In this document: piece after piece, positions 25,380 to 36,295 of the stretch
How the letters are laid out: every line of letters begins with the position of its first letter
How positions within the stretch are numbered: position 1 is the first letter of the stretch
Source: Scortum barcoo
Lineage: Eukaryota > Chordata > Actinopteri > Centrarchiformes > Terapontidae
Length of the DNA stretch: 64,000 nt
Direction: 5' to 3'
Assembly: GCA_023238725.1 (NCBI GenBank)
Contig: CM041531.1
Span: forward strand, 16,390,643 to 16,454,642
Made by a program: the position numbers and the translations under genes
Notes under the pieces: generated by a model
What the model was told of the DNA's origin: nothing
The model's database searches: none
Seen by the model: only the letters and a program-made list of their open reading frames with translations

Positions 25380-25470
25380 TTAAGTAGAATTTTACTTTTA
25401 TTTGCAACTCAGTATTATCACAGTGTGGTTTTAGTACTTTTACTAAAGTAAAGGATTCCTCTGCCACCAC
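25380..25470. mobile_element. MITE end fragment
   Basis: TTTACTAAAGTAAAGGATTCC then CTGCCACCAC is the end of the same TTTACTTAAGTAAA-type MITE family as 20922-21308, present here as a partial copy. Confidence 0.45.
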
Positions 25471-26456
25471 ACTCACACAAGTGATGCATATCTGTGTGGT
25501 GTGAACAAGAAGTGTATGGTGGGGAAATTAAATATTAATAAAGGTGAAAGAGCAGTGCAAAGAGCAGTGAAATGGCTTTAAAGCTACTGACAACCCTGCA
25601 GCTCTTTATGCTTTCTGGTGGAGAGCCTCACTGAGTTGTGACACGTAAACGAGGAGTGGCTGAGACACTCTAAAGACACAGATTAGAGTTCAGCATAAAA
25701 CTCATGCTCATAAATTTTATGTTTCTCCAGTAGTCTGCTGGGATGATACTGAATTTGATTTTGTCCAGACGTGTATGGACTCTAACCTTGGACGGGTGAA
25801 CAATAATCACATGAATTGTCACATGTGAGGATTCATCAGCTTCCAAATCGTTGTGCTCTAGAGTAACAGATAAATGTTTCCTCTAATAAGATTTGTTGCA
25901 AAATGACATACTGTGCTCAGACATAACACCAAGCCTTGTGGGACTGACAGATCAAATTACCATGAAGCCCTGTTGAATCTAAACCTCCTATTAATTAGCA
26001 GGTGCAAAACATTTTGCAGACAAGACAAAACAACCCCTGAAAAACACTGGCGCTGGCTGTGACTTGACTCAAAGCTCCACCAGCAGTGTTGTTGTTGGAG
26101 GAAAGCGTCACTGCGCTGACGCCCCAAGCACATCTTCTCAGCTGGTTCAGAAACTTGAACATGTGGCCTTTCAGTCACAAGCTCTCCTCTTCTGCTGCCT
26201 CCGGGCCACAGCTAAATAAAACATCAATGGAGTGGTTATTACACTGGGCTTGTGTTTGGGTTGTCATGGCGTGCTGGCTGCATCTGCCTGCTGAGAAGTC
26301 TGGCATCAACACTTTTTAATATGATGACCCCATGATTATTACATGTTAGTATCAATACACCATGAGTATTTACAGTGTGAGTGTTCATCTGAATAATTCA
26401 AAACATGATTAACCACACACAGTTACTTACACACTTGAGTGAAAACATACATAAAT

Positions 26457-26457
<1 letters not shown>

Positions 26458-26492
<35 letters not shown>
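26458..26492. repeat. CA microsatellite upstream of mef2a
   Basis: About 17 CA units roughly 110-140 bp upstream of the inferred mef2a start site. Confidence 0.9.
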
Positions 26493-26494
<2 letters not shown>

Positions 26495-26504
26495 GTGGGA
26501 TGGA

Positions 26505-26625
26505 GCCAGAAACACGCGCAAGGCGCAGACGTCGCTGCTCACGCGCTCCGGTGGGAGGAGCCAAAGCGTCCTCAGCTCTGAGTTTGTCAGTTTCCTAAAT
26601 ATAGCGGCCGAGGACCTGACAGAGT
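26505..26625 (+). promoter_or_regulatory. mef2a: Candidate mef2a core promoter
   Basis: This is a locally GC- and CpG-rich patch in AT-rich surroundings, with GACGTC (CRE-like core, about 26527-26532) and GGGAGGAG. It ends in the motif CTAAATATAG (26595-26604), which fits both an A/T-rich TATA-like element and the MEF2 consensus. A strong splice donor follows about 120 bp downstream. The start site is inferred near 26625-26635. Confidence 0.5.
26595..26604 (+). promoter_or_regulatory. MEF2 consensus site at mef2a promoter
   Basis: CTAAATATAG is an exact fit to the MEF2 binding consensus YTAWWWWTAR. Its position, about 120 bp before the donor of the first exon of a MEF2 gene, suggests autoregulation or use as a TATA-like element. 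Confidence 0.5.
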
Positions 26626-26722
26626 GTGTGTGAGTGAGTGAGTGTGTGTATGTGTGTGTGTCCTGCCGGAGTCACTTTGATAAAGACTCTCCGTGTTTAC
26701 AGACAGTCTGGAGGACAGAGCG
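26626..26722 (+). other. mef2a: mef2a non-coding exon 1 (candidate)
   Basis: Short TG-repeat-rich leader ending in GAGCG|GTAAGT, a near-perfect donor at 26723. It has no long frame. It is joined to mef2a because it is the nearest upstream promoter-like region on the same strand and MEF2 genes carry several 5' non-coding exons. The 5' edge is a guess. Confidence 0.45.
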
Positions 26723-27283
26723 GTAAGTCCGTCCGTCTTTGTCTGTCTGTCCTCTGTCTCTCTGTCTGTGTGCAGTGAGGGGGGGCGCTGCGCTTCATCT
26801 AATGTTGCCATATTAACTCGGTCCGTTACAGTGTTTCCTCAACAACCTCAGATAATAGTGAGGCCGTGTGTCCACAGCTGGGTGTACATGTGTATTTACT
26901 GTATTTAGTGACCGCCAAGTGTTGGTGTTTTTGTTTTGGCTGTCTCATGTGAGTACAGTATACGTACTGTACATGTTGGCGTAGCTTTCGAAAGCTTTCT
27001 AAAACTTTGATTAACTCCGCGGCCAGCTGGTGTCAAACTAGTTTCTCCGTGGGATACTCCTGCTACTCCTACTGCCGTGTCTGTGAACGTAACGGGACGT
27101 GCTGCTTCAGAAACGAAGTGTCATATGGTGTAATATATCTGTGGTCGTCTCCCAAGAAGAAGAGCAGTGCAGCTGCTATTGTGGAAGTACAGTACAGTAA
27201 AAAAAAAGTACAGTATCATTAAGTAGGTTCATTCAGTAGCACAGCCTCACTGACAGATGAGGTGGTTCTCCTCTTAAGTCCTT

Positions 27284-27666
27284 CAGTGTCCCCTGACCGG
27301 TACCGGTCCGTGGGTCATTTGGTACCGGGCCGCGAAGAAAGAATAAAAAGAAAAAGTTATATAAAACGTAAATATATTTCCATTTTAGTTACTGTTTTAT
27401 TTTATATTTTTTTACCGGATATTGGTTTACTAACTTTCGTCTGTTCCTCCTCCGGCTAGTTGCAGAGAAACAAGCGCACGGTTCCCACTGATTCTCCGTC
27501 TTTGGAGAATTTTAATTAATAATTTATCATGTGGTACAATATGTTAATTATTATGTCGTTTAATTTAATTTAATTATACGATTATACCCCCAGTGCACCC
27601 CCCCACACACACATTCAGTCTTGCGTGAAACCGGTCCGCACTGCAAAAAAAGGCTGGGGACCACTG
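27284..27666. mobile_element. Non-autonomous hAT (Charlie-like) element
   Basis: Left end CAGTGTCCCCTGACCGGTAC and right end GGCTGGGGACCACTG are inverted terminal repeats of the well-known CAGTGGTCCCCAACC hAT group. Internally both arms keep the GCGGACCGGT-type inner motif (GGTCCGTGG and ACCGGTCCGC). No transposase frame is present. An 8-bp target duplication was not obvious. Confidence 0.7.
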
Positions 27667-28341
27667 AACTAAGGGACAGAAACACAGAGCCGTAAAAAAG
27701 ACTGCAACTTTATTGGTAGACATTTGATTTGTCAAGTCAGAGTGCTGAAGCTTCATATAAGTCTTCAGCTAAACTTCAAAATCTTAGATCTGTTGAAATG
27801 TCCTCCATCTCTTACCTTAAAATACAAGAGGTGTTTTCGTGGCTAAAATGGACAGAAGGACCAATTACTTTGACCAATAATGCTTTCACAGTACACATGT
27901 GAGATGCCTTAATATCACTCCCCAAGTTGGTCTCATATTTAAAACTTTAATGTGCATGCTTCGTTTTTTGTTAACACCATTGCATTTATGTATATCAGTG
28001 TGGTTTCAAAGAGAAATATGAAATGATTTGATGAATCACAGCAATGAGCAAAATATGTAGAATGTAAACTGTGCAGTGCAAATGGCTAAATGACGGTTAG
28101 AGAAAATAAAGTCCAGCATTAGGTAGAGACAGCACACAACACGAGACTATTAAAAATCAACAAACAGCCTGAGTAACATCAGAGAAAGAAAAGATATTCA
28201 GCAGGAAATGTTTACCAGAAAAGTTTTAATTAAAAAAGTTGAACTTATCATTCAGCTGAGAGGGGAAGTATTGATACACTGTCAATAAATAAATCCCTCT
28301 AGATATATCATGTCACCAGGAAATACTGCAGCAATATCAAA

Positions 28342-28694
28342 CAGCTGTGTAGTGGTTAGCACAAGAGGGTTCTGGGTTAAATCCCCGGCTGATAGGGGCC
28401 TTTCTGTGTGGAGTTTGCATGTTCTCCCTGTGCCTGTGTGGGTTCTCTCTGGGTACTCCAGCTTCCTCCCACAATCCAAAGACATGCAGGTTAACTGGCA
28501 ACTCTAAATTGCCCCTAGGTATGAATGTGAGTGTGAGTGGTTTGTCTGTCTATCTATGTCAGCCCTGTGACTGACTGGCAAGGTCCAGTCCAGGGTGTAC
28601 CCCGCCTCTGCCTGCCCAAGATAGGCTCCAGCACACCCTGTATGCGACCCTGTGTGTCAGGATAAAGTGGGAATAGAAAATGGATGGATGGATG
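28342..28694 (+). mobile_element. tRNA-derived SINE (AFC/V-SINE-like)
   Basis: The head has an A-box-like GTGTAGTGGTTAGCAC and a decayed B box GGGTTAAATCCCC. The body has GTGGAGTTTGCATGTTCTCC, CCAAAGACATGCAGGTTAAC and CCAGGGTGTACCCCGCCTC, and the tail is a run of TGGA units. This is a common SINE family of percomorph fishes; the exact family name needs a library search. Confidence 0.8.
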
Positions 28695-30414
28695 TTTGGA
28701 ACAAAGACCTCTTTTGATTTTGGTGTTTACGTATGTTTCATTTTCGTAAAAACATGAATTGTTGAATGATACATTTGTGTTGTGACAGTGCTGGAGGAGA
28801 AAAAACTATTTTCCAATGAAAAAAGCTTTTGATTTTCCTCACAGTAGCGAATGAATCAGGACACTTTATAAGTCTGCGGGTACATTCCCACGTGTCTTGC
28901 GCTTGCTCCAAATTGGCCCTTTTCAGTGATGATTGGAGCTTTTTGGCAGGTACAGGAAAATTACATCACCAAAAGCAATGTGTTTTTTTCTAGTTTTGCC
29001 ATGGTTTCTTTGTAAGTGTGTGTTGTGGTTTTATGAATGTTCTTCCCTAGAGCAGACAGCTCATGTAGACAATAGACTGATGGGTGGTTGAGCAAGAAGA
29101 AGTTCCTGTGCACTTGAGGCAAATCTAGTTTTATCTCAGAATCTTAATTTTATCCTCTAGAATAAGTCAGTACGTTTGCTCAGGCTCCCGCAGAGCTTCT
29201 CCCTCCGTCACAGAGCTGAAGATGTTTTAACGTGCTCACTGAACCTGGCAGAGCCCAGGGGGGATTCTCAAAATGTCAATAGCAGTTTTTTTTTTCTTTT
29301 TGGACTGAATAGCTTTTTTTATTCCTCCCATCACCTTTTCCTGCTGTTTCTCCCTCGAGTTACGCACCTCCTGAGCCTCACAATTCTTTTGTTCAGTCAG
29401 TAGCTTGGAAACATCCCCCGATTTCTTTGAATGAATTTTTTCACGAGGTTGTTCTCAATATAAAATTCTTAAGAACACAATCATGTGCCAAGATCTGTTT
29501 GCTCTGAGGTGGTGTCTTAGCTGGTAAAACCAAATCGAAGTTTTAAAAAGTCCCTGCAGTACGTTCTATATGGTGACATCACTGATGCAGGGTTAATGGT
29601 TTTTATTAGTCTACAGTGTAACTGTGGAGCCAGGAGAGACACTCTGCAGTGGGTCTGCATTTTATCACCAAACTAATATTACAACACCCTTTTGTCTTTG
29701 ATGAACATGAGAAATGGCTTGATGGGAATTTTTATGGAAAAGACTAGTCACTGAAAAAGCTCTTGAGTGGGCTTGTGAGAGAGTCTAATCAACAGATCGT
29801 CATTCGGTCTGATTGGTAGATAAAATAAAAAGGTGACTGGTGAATCGACACAAAACGTCCTGATGTGGAGTTCAGGCCTCTTTGGTGCCCTGCTGCCTTA
29901 TCCCTGCTCTTTGTTTTCATATTTCATTAGCGGGGCTAGCAGCATGTACCATCACCTTCAATTATCCTCCCTGCCAGCAGACTGACAGTGCTTGTCTGCT
30001 GGCTTTAGTGATTACAGGCTTCAGGGGACAGGTAATCAGGTCATGGTTACACTGTCACCCTGTCAGACTGCTGAGACCACAGGGAGCATATGGGACGAAG
30101 GAAGTCTCCCATTTCCAGTCACTTATGTCCGACCAGGCCTAGATATCCTGGATACTGTCTAGTCTGGAGCAGATCTACTTCATTTGGTCACAGCACAGTG
30201 TAATGTGTTGATGTTTCTCTTCTTTTACAGTTTAGTGCAGCTGTCATGTGAATGGCATTAAGTATAATGGTTTTCTATAATGAGCCAGAGCAGTACAATA
30301 TGTGTCTTTGTTGCTGCTAATGCACACTTAAACTATGTAGCTGTAAAATGCTTTGATTCAGATTATTCACTTAATGGTGCAGTACAAGATGTCTTCAAAT
30401 CTCTGTCAGTCTGT

Positions 30415-30495
30415 GATTATGAACTGTACATTGTCAGTGTGAGCACGTTAGCAGACATTAGCATTTGACTCAAATGCTGCTGTGCCTAGTGGAGA
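30415..30495. repeat. Dispersed repeat fragment
   Basis: GTGAGCACGTTAGCAGACATTAGCATTTGACTC-type sequence followed by TGCTGTGCCTAGT matches a GTTAGCATGCTAAC-rich repeat common in fish genomes, here as a short fragment. Confidence 0.4.
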
Positions 30496-33221
30496 CCCAA
30501 AATGGACATCAAAGGAGAATTAATGTTGGACTTGCGTTCATCAGGTGGCCAAAACACAACTTCAGATGAATTCTAATGTTGCTGTGTGTGTGTTTGCTAA
30601 AACGCCAGCCATTTCACCTTAAAGGTAATAATAATCTCGTCTTGCTGAGTGACGGATAATGTTGCTGGAGGACTGACCTTGTAACATATATATTTAAGCT
30701 AATGTCTTAAACGTCTCATTTTTAAGCCCCACGAGTAAATGTTCATTCAGGGTTCTGTCTTTTGATGCAGCTTTATCAAATTTTCAGGATAATTTTATAA
30801 CCATCCATATAATTTAGTTACTTGGGATTGAGAGAGTAAAACCCAGAACATCTTGCTTGCCGGTTTGAAAATGCATTCAACTTTAAATTTGGTCAAGCTA
30901 CGTACACTTGATCAAATTAGGTTTTTTTTTGTTGGAGGTACTTTAAATTCTCTAAGGTACATAACATACGTTACTCTTCTTTATTGCAGAATCCTGGGCA
31001 TAATAGGCACATGCACAGGATGTTCTCATTACTGTAAATCTGATTAAGGTGAATGTTTCAAGTGTTTACATTTAAAGGAACATAACAAAATCTCTTGATA
31101 GCTACGTCAGCCAGTTCACAGAGGGATGTGACACAAAGGGACCCAACCCTTGGTCGTTTCTGCATTAGTTGAAATATACAGGAAAATTAGTTTCTGTGTG
31201 TAAAAACCATTAACAAGATGGTGGAAAATATTTTAAACCTGTATTAACAGACATTTTATTCTACCTGCCAAAATGAAATCTACGATGTTTGGCTGGATAT
31301 TTGATTTTGTTTCATGAGAATGACGATCATAACTTCACTGTGTCCTAATGTAATCTGTCTGGAAACATTTCTGCCCAGTTAATCAAATAAACTTGGATAT
31401 TTCTGAAAGAGAAATATGATTGCATGAGTATAGATTGGACGCATCCCATTTTGTTTCTGAAGAGTGTGTCAGTGATAGGACTGAGAGTTTCTGAAATCAC
31501 TCTCCTTACTGATTTATCCAAGGTATATAAACAGAAAAGAGTAAAGACACATAGACATCACAGAAGTAGAAAAATGTAGAATTTGACCTTAAAAACTTGA
31601 CAAAATCAAAAAACAGCTTCTCAATTAGTATTGACCTTCATCTTTAAAATTATTGTGTTGATGCCGTATTGTATTTCAGTTGGCTCTTGCACAACTTAAA
31701 ATACAAAGCAGCGACCAAATACGTAAATGAGTCATTTCTATGTTATGCTGTTGTGGTAGACTGTGGTAAAAAATGCATCGCCTCCAGTGCGTTGGCTCTG
31801 GTTTGAACAAACAGCAATTTTATTGTCGTAGAAAGGCAGTAAGGAACTTCAAGGTAAATGTGCCAGTCTAGCAACACACAACCATGCAAAAATATAAAGA
31901 CAAGACAGAAGAAGTACCACATTTTGAAGTAAAATTAACTTTATTTTCATAAATTATTTGGGGAAATATTCACATGCACACTGCTGCACTTTCACACTGT
32001 GCCAGCTTCAAACCAAGTTGTTTGATTCAACCATCATGATGCTATTTGCTATTTTTCCTTTTCTTTTTGAGTTTTTTTCTATAAAATGTACAGGATATTC
32101 TTGATATTTATAACAGTAAACGTAAAAACCTTTGTGGAAAATGGACATAGGTTAGACAAGTGTTGAATCAGTTGTGATAGTAGGTAGAAAAAACGCATGA
32201 TTTCTTACAAGAAGAGAAAAAATTATCACTTTTATGTACTCTTTGGTGCACTCAATGGACACTGTGGAAATAAAACCTGTTAGAAGTAACATGACAGTCT
32301 TGACCCTGTCAGTTATGTTCCTTTGTACGGCTGTATGGCGTCCATGTGTTCCCTAGTGGTATTTCCTTTCCCTCCTAGTTTCCCTAATGATAGAATATTT
32401 GGGGCCTTGTGGTAAACAGAAATAGCAACACTTCTGAAGGACAGGCTTCTCTTTTTGCACCACACGCTGAAGAAATAGAGGCTGCACTGTGTGTATGTGT
32501 GTGTGTGTATTTTATTGAGAGGCTATTTTGAGTCCTCCGTGACTGAATGACTGACTGACTGGCTGACTTGTTTTTCTTTTTTTCTAGTCAATTACATGGA
32601 CGCCTTTAGCAAGCCCAAGCTAATGCAGGCTGCTCCTGTGTGGACTAATGCATTTCTTATCCACTTTGATGAGCTGTGGCTATGCCTGGCTAAACCAATG
32701 ACATGCTGTATCACACACAGCAGAGAAGATGGGAGGTCTAGCAGACTCGTTTTGCTGTCTTGTTGTGTGCTTGTTACCTGTCTGTGCTGATGCTGAACGT
32801 CCAGACTGATGTGATTATGGAACAGCGCAGGCTCATTTTAGTTCTGTCCACTGCACTTACATCTTCACCTTGAGATCTCTATGAACCACCTGGAACTTCC
32901 CTCTTCCGTTTGATGTGATTATACAGACATCATCAAAATTTTTGTAATTTAACTGATGATTTGATCACATCCAGTGATATGGCTTCATTCATTACAGATG
33001 GTCTTCACACACTTGCGTCTACGTATGACGACTCATTTGAAGAGAAAAGCGGTGTGTTTCACAGTCTGTTAACCATAACCCTTTAATCTCCAGAATAACA
33101 AAAGTGGAGAATCTCATTCATCCTCAGCTAAAGCAGCTGCATTTTAAATTTCACATTTCACCAGCCACTTAAATCAATAAAAGTAAGACACTGAGACTTT
33201 TTCTGTTTCTGTTCCTTTCAG

Positions 33222-33329
33222 AATCTCAGAGCTAGAGGAGGAATTGCTGTCTCCCCTATATCTGTCCTCCACGTTTACGGTTGCAGAGGAGTTCCTCCTC
33301 CTGCCAGGGGACATATCAAACACTTTCAG
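33222..33329 (+). other. Candidate unannotated exon in mef2a intron 1
   Basis: A 108-bp block is flanked by a strong acceptor (long pyrimidine tract, CCTTTCAG) and a good donor (TTTCAG|GTAATA). Two frames are open throughout. One of them reads ISELEEELLSPLYLSSTF followed by TVAEEFLLLPGD, which looks protein-like. It could be an alternative 5' exon of mef2a, an exon of an unrecognised nested transcript, or chance. I recognise no homology. Confidence 0.3.
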
Positions 33330-35738
33330 GTAATATCTGATACCTCTTTATGAAACCAAATATACCTTTCTTTAAGTTCTCACAACAGCTCTTGCAAAAT
33401 CCATCCCAAGTGTCTATCGTCCAGTCATTTTATTTTATGGGTTTTCTGGCTATATTTGGGCTATATCTTTTCTTTTTCTCCGGGGACGATTGTGACGAAT
33501 AATCATAACTATTTATTTGGGTTTATAAAACTGTAGAATTTTTTATGTCCTAAAACCACAATTTCATTGAATTAAAATAAGCTACAGTGAGCTGAGCTCC
33601 CATCAGTCAGACATTTACTAAAATGATAAGAAGTGCATTATGCAACTCTGGTTCTCCTGATTCAAATGACTTGCAGACTGTGTTGAGGGGTCAGAGGAAA
33701 TATAAAATGTGTTTTATGTGTATCTTTATAGGAAAGTAAGATTGAAATACTGTTTACTGTGTTGAGCAATACCTTCTAGCAGTGCTCACTCCTCTCTTGC
33801 TGTGGTTTCTGGAGGAGCTCCTAATCTATTGGACTTGAGAACTGTTCCTGCGGGGTCGCCCCAGTAATCAGGCCTGAGCTGGTCCTTCCAAACCAGCCAA
33901 ACCTCTGGCTGCCTGCCGTCTGACCGCTGGGCCACACACCCGCACGTTTGATGCTAAAACTGCCGCAGAGGAGCTCAGAAATTACTCTCAATAAATACAG
34001 AAATCAAATAAAACAATTTCCAAATATTAACCCTGCAATCTACTTTCCTGCAGTCATATAAAACTGCCTTTGTTACTCACAGTAAATAGGTTTCCCTCGG
34101 CCCTGCCAACTTAAACAGTAATGTTGGGTCAATGGCAGTGTGGCTTGGCTTAATTAAACTCAGTGTTGATTTGCAGAGACAGGGTCCAGACCAGAGAGTG
34201 GTTTGGGTCTGCTCAAAGTCCCGACACTGTTCTTAATGGTGCCAACACTTCATTAATGCTGGCTGTACATGAAGACGCTCTCACTCCTTACTGAGTTGAG
34301 GACTAGGTTATACCAGCAAATTCCACAGGTTCTGTTCAAGACTGTGTTTAACTCAGATCGTTCCTGTCCATGAGAACAAATAACGTTACAAATTATTAAA
34401 TAGAATTCATCGAAATGAATGTGCCCTTGTACCCAGTCTTATGTTTCCTAAGACCAGGGTGTCTTGAATATCCTCAAATATAATAGCCAAAAGGCAATCA
34501 TGGTTTCATCCAATCTGTGGCTTGTTTTGCTCAGTTTTGACATTATAATACTTTTATACAGCTTCACATAGTTTTAGTTTACTGGTATTATTTTAAGATG
34601 TGTTGTTTTTTAGAGAAACATTTCTGAATGATAGGATGATATGATTTTTAGTTGAGTTAGACTTCAGTGAGAGTTTGTTAGCTGTCATTGCTAGTTGGCG
34701 CTGTTTTAATGGATTTATGAGGGACTCAGATTATTTGTTTATTTCAAATTTGAGTATCAGTATAGTAAATTTAGGTCAGAAAGAATTCATAGTGCTGATA
34801 ATAACAATAATGACTTCAAACTGAAGTCAGCTTGTCTTGCTGTTTCCTCGTTGTTTGTTCACAGAAGCACCCAGTGTGATCTCACACATGGCTTTCAACA
34901 ATTATACACCCTAATCACAGGTGACCCAGCTGAACCCAGCTGTAATATTTGTTCTCATGAGAATGTGAATGAGAATAAGAAAGAACTGTGAGCAAAGGCA
35001 CTGAGTTAACATCAGCTTCATCGTTGTACAGGATGGACGAGATATACCAGCTGCTAACACAACCAATTCTGACATCACATAATCAAGGAAATCACATGAT
35101 CATTAAAAGAAAGTTTATAATATAATATTTATAATACAAAAAGGTGTGTTAACATTTGCTGCATTTAGAAGCACTTAAAATTACATCTTCATTCTGATTA
35201 AGATGTGTGCAGTATTTGCGTTGTCTTCAGGACAGATCTATTAAATGATACTCAAACACTGAACAACTGTAAGCTCGAGAAGTGGCTGTTGAAAGTTTGT
35301 ACTTTCCTTCTTTATGAAGAACAGAAGCTGTGTTTAAAAAAAACATTGGTAGAAACTTATCAAACCATTCCAGGAGCACTAATCTGTCCATCTGTATGCT
35401 CAGCACTTATTTTCTTAACTAAATGCACAACTTTCATTTCAGTTCTCAAGCCCAGTCTTATATATGTAGAAGTGTGCAATGATTTGCGTATCAGTAACAC
35501 CCTCTTCTTCTCCCTCTGTTGATCAGGAAAATTTTTTGTCTTGTGCGTCAAAAACTACAAAGTAGCTTTAAGCTTACCATGAAAAATTGCAGCTGTTTGA
35601 AATGTATGCAAAAGGATGAAAGCATGTGGAAAGACACATATAATGGCTCCAACTGAACTCTACTTGTCCTGTACATATACGAACTTGAAAAAGAGCCCAC
35701 TGTTTACCCAGTAATCTCACAGAGAGAGAGAGATTGTA

Positions 35739-35775
35739 GTGTGTGTGTGTCCCTGTGTGTGTGTGTGTGTGTGCA
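35739..35775. repeat. GT microsatellite
   Basis: Interrupted GT run after an AGAGAG stretch. Simple repeat seen directly. Confidence 0.9.
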
Positions 35776-36271
35776 GGGGGGTTAGGGGTGGGGGAATGGG
35801 AGATTGCATGAAGGACCCTCAGGATAGCGGCCTCAGATCTGCTTACCATCGCTTCACAACATTAAAAGGATGATATTACTTTGCTGAAAGCACAGAATTT
35901 CAATGAGAGCAGGAACAAACAAAAATGTTAAAGAATTCATTATAATATCATTTAGTAGATCAAAAGATTGGGCCGAGGCTGTAGTTATGTGGCTCTTCAA
36001 ACTCATCTGCAGTGAGCACAGAGCAGTATATACTGTATATGTGGCACTGGTGTGACTGTATTACTGTAGAGTGTGATTCTGTTCATACTATAATGTAGAT
36101 CCATCTTTTAGCCTAGTCTTTAGCATACCCATCAACACACGTCTTTCTCTGTGACAAATGTTCCCTTTCTGGGGTCAAGTGCTGCCTTGGAGTCCAGTAG
36201 AGCACTGCAGGGGTATAAAGACACTAAAGGAGGCCATGCATGACCAGGGTGAAAAATGTGGTTTGGAACTA

Positions 36272-36295
36272 AAGTATATATATATATATATATAT
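36272..36295. repeat. TA microsatellite
   Basis: About eleven TA units, seen directly. Confidence 0.9.

Larger units (their letters stand above)
22646..26500. other. Intergenic region between abcc12 and mef2a
   Basis: Holds A-rich runs (about 23190-23235), a non-LTR fragment (23918-24193), a MITE end (25380-25470) and a CA microsatellite. I see no exon. A perfect match to the MEF2 consensus (CTAAAAATAA) lies at 23296-23305, which may be chance. Confidence 0.5.

Noticed and set aside
32585..32790. Candidate exon after the strong acceptor TTTTTTTCTAG at 32587
   Set aside because: No credible donor follows and the 64-residue frame shows no homology.
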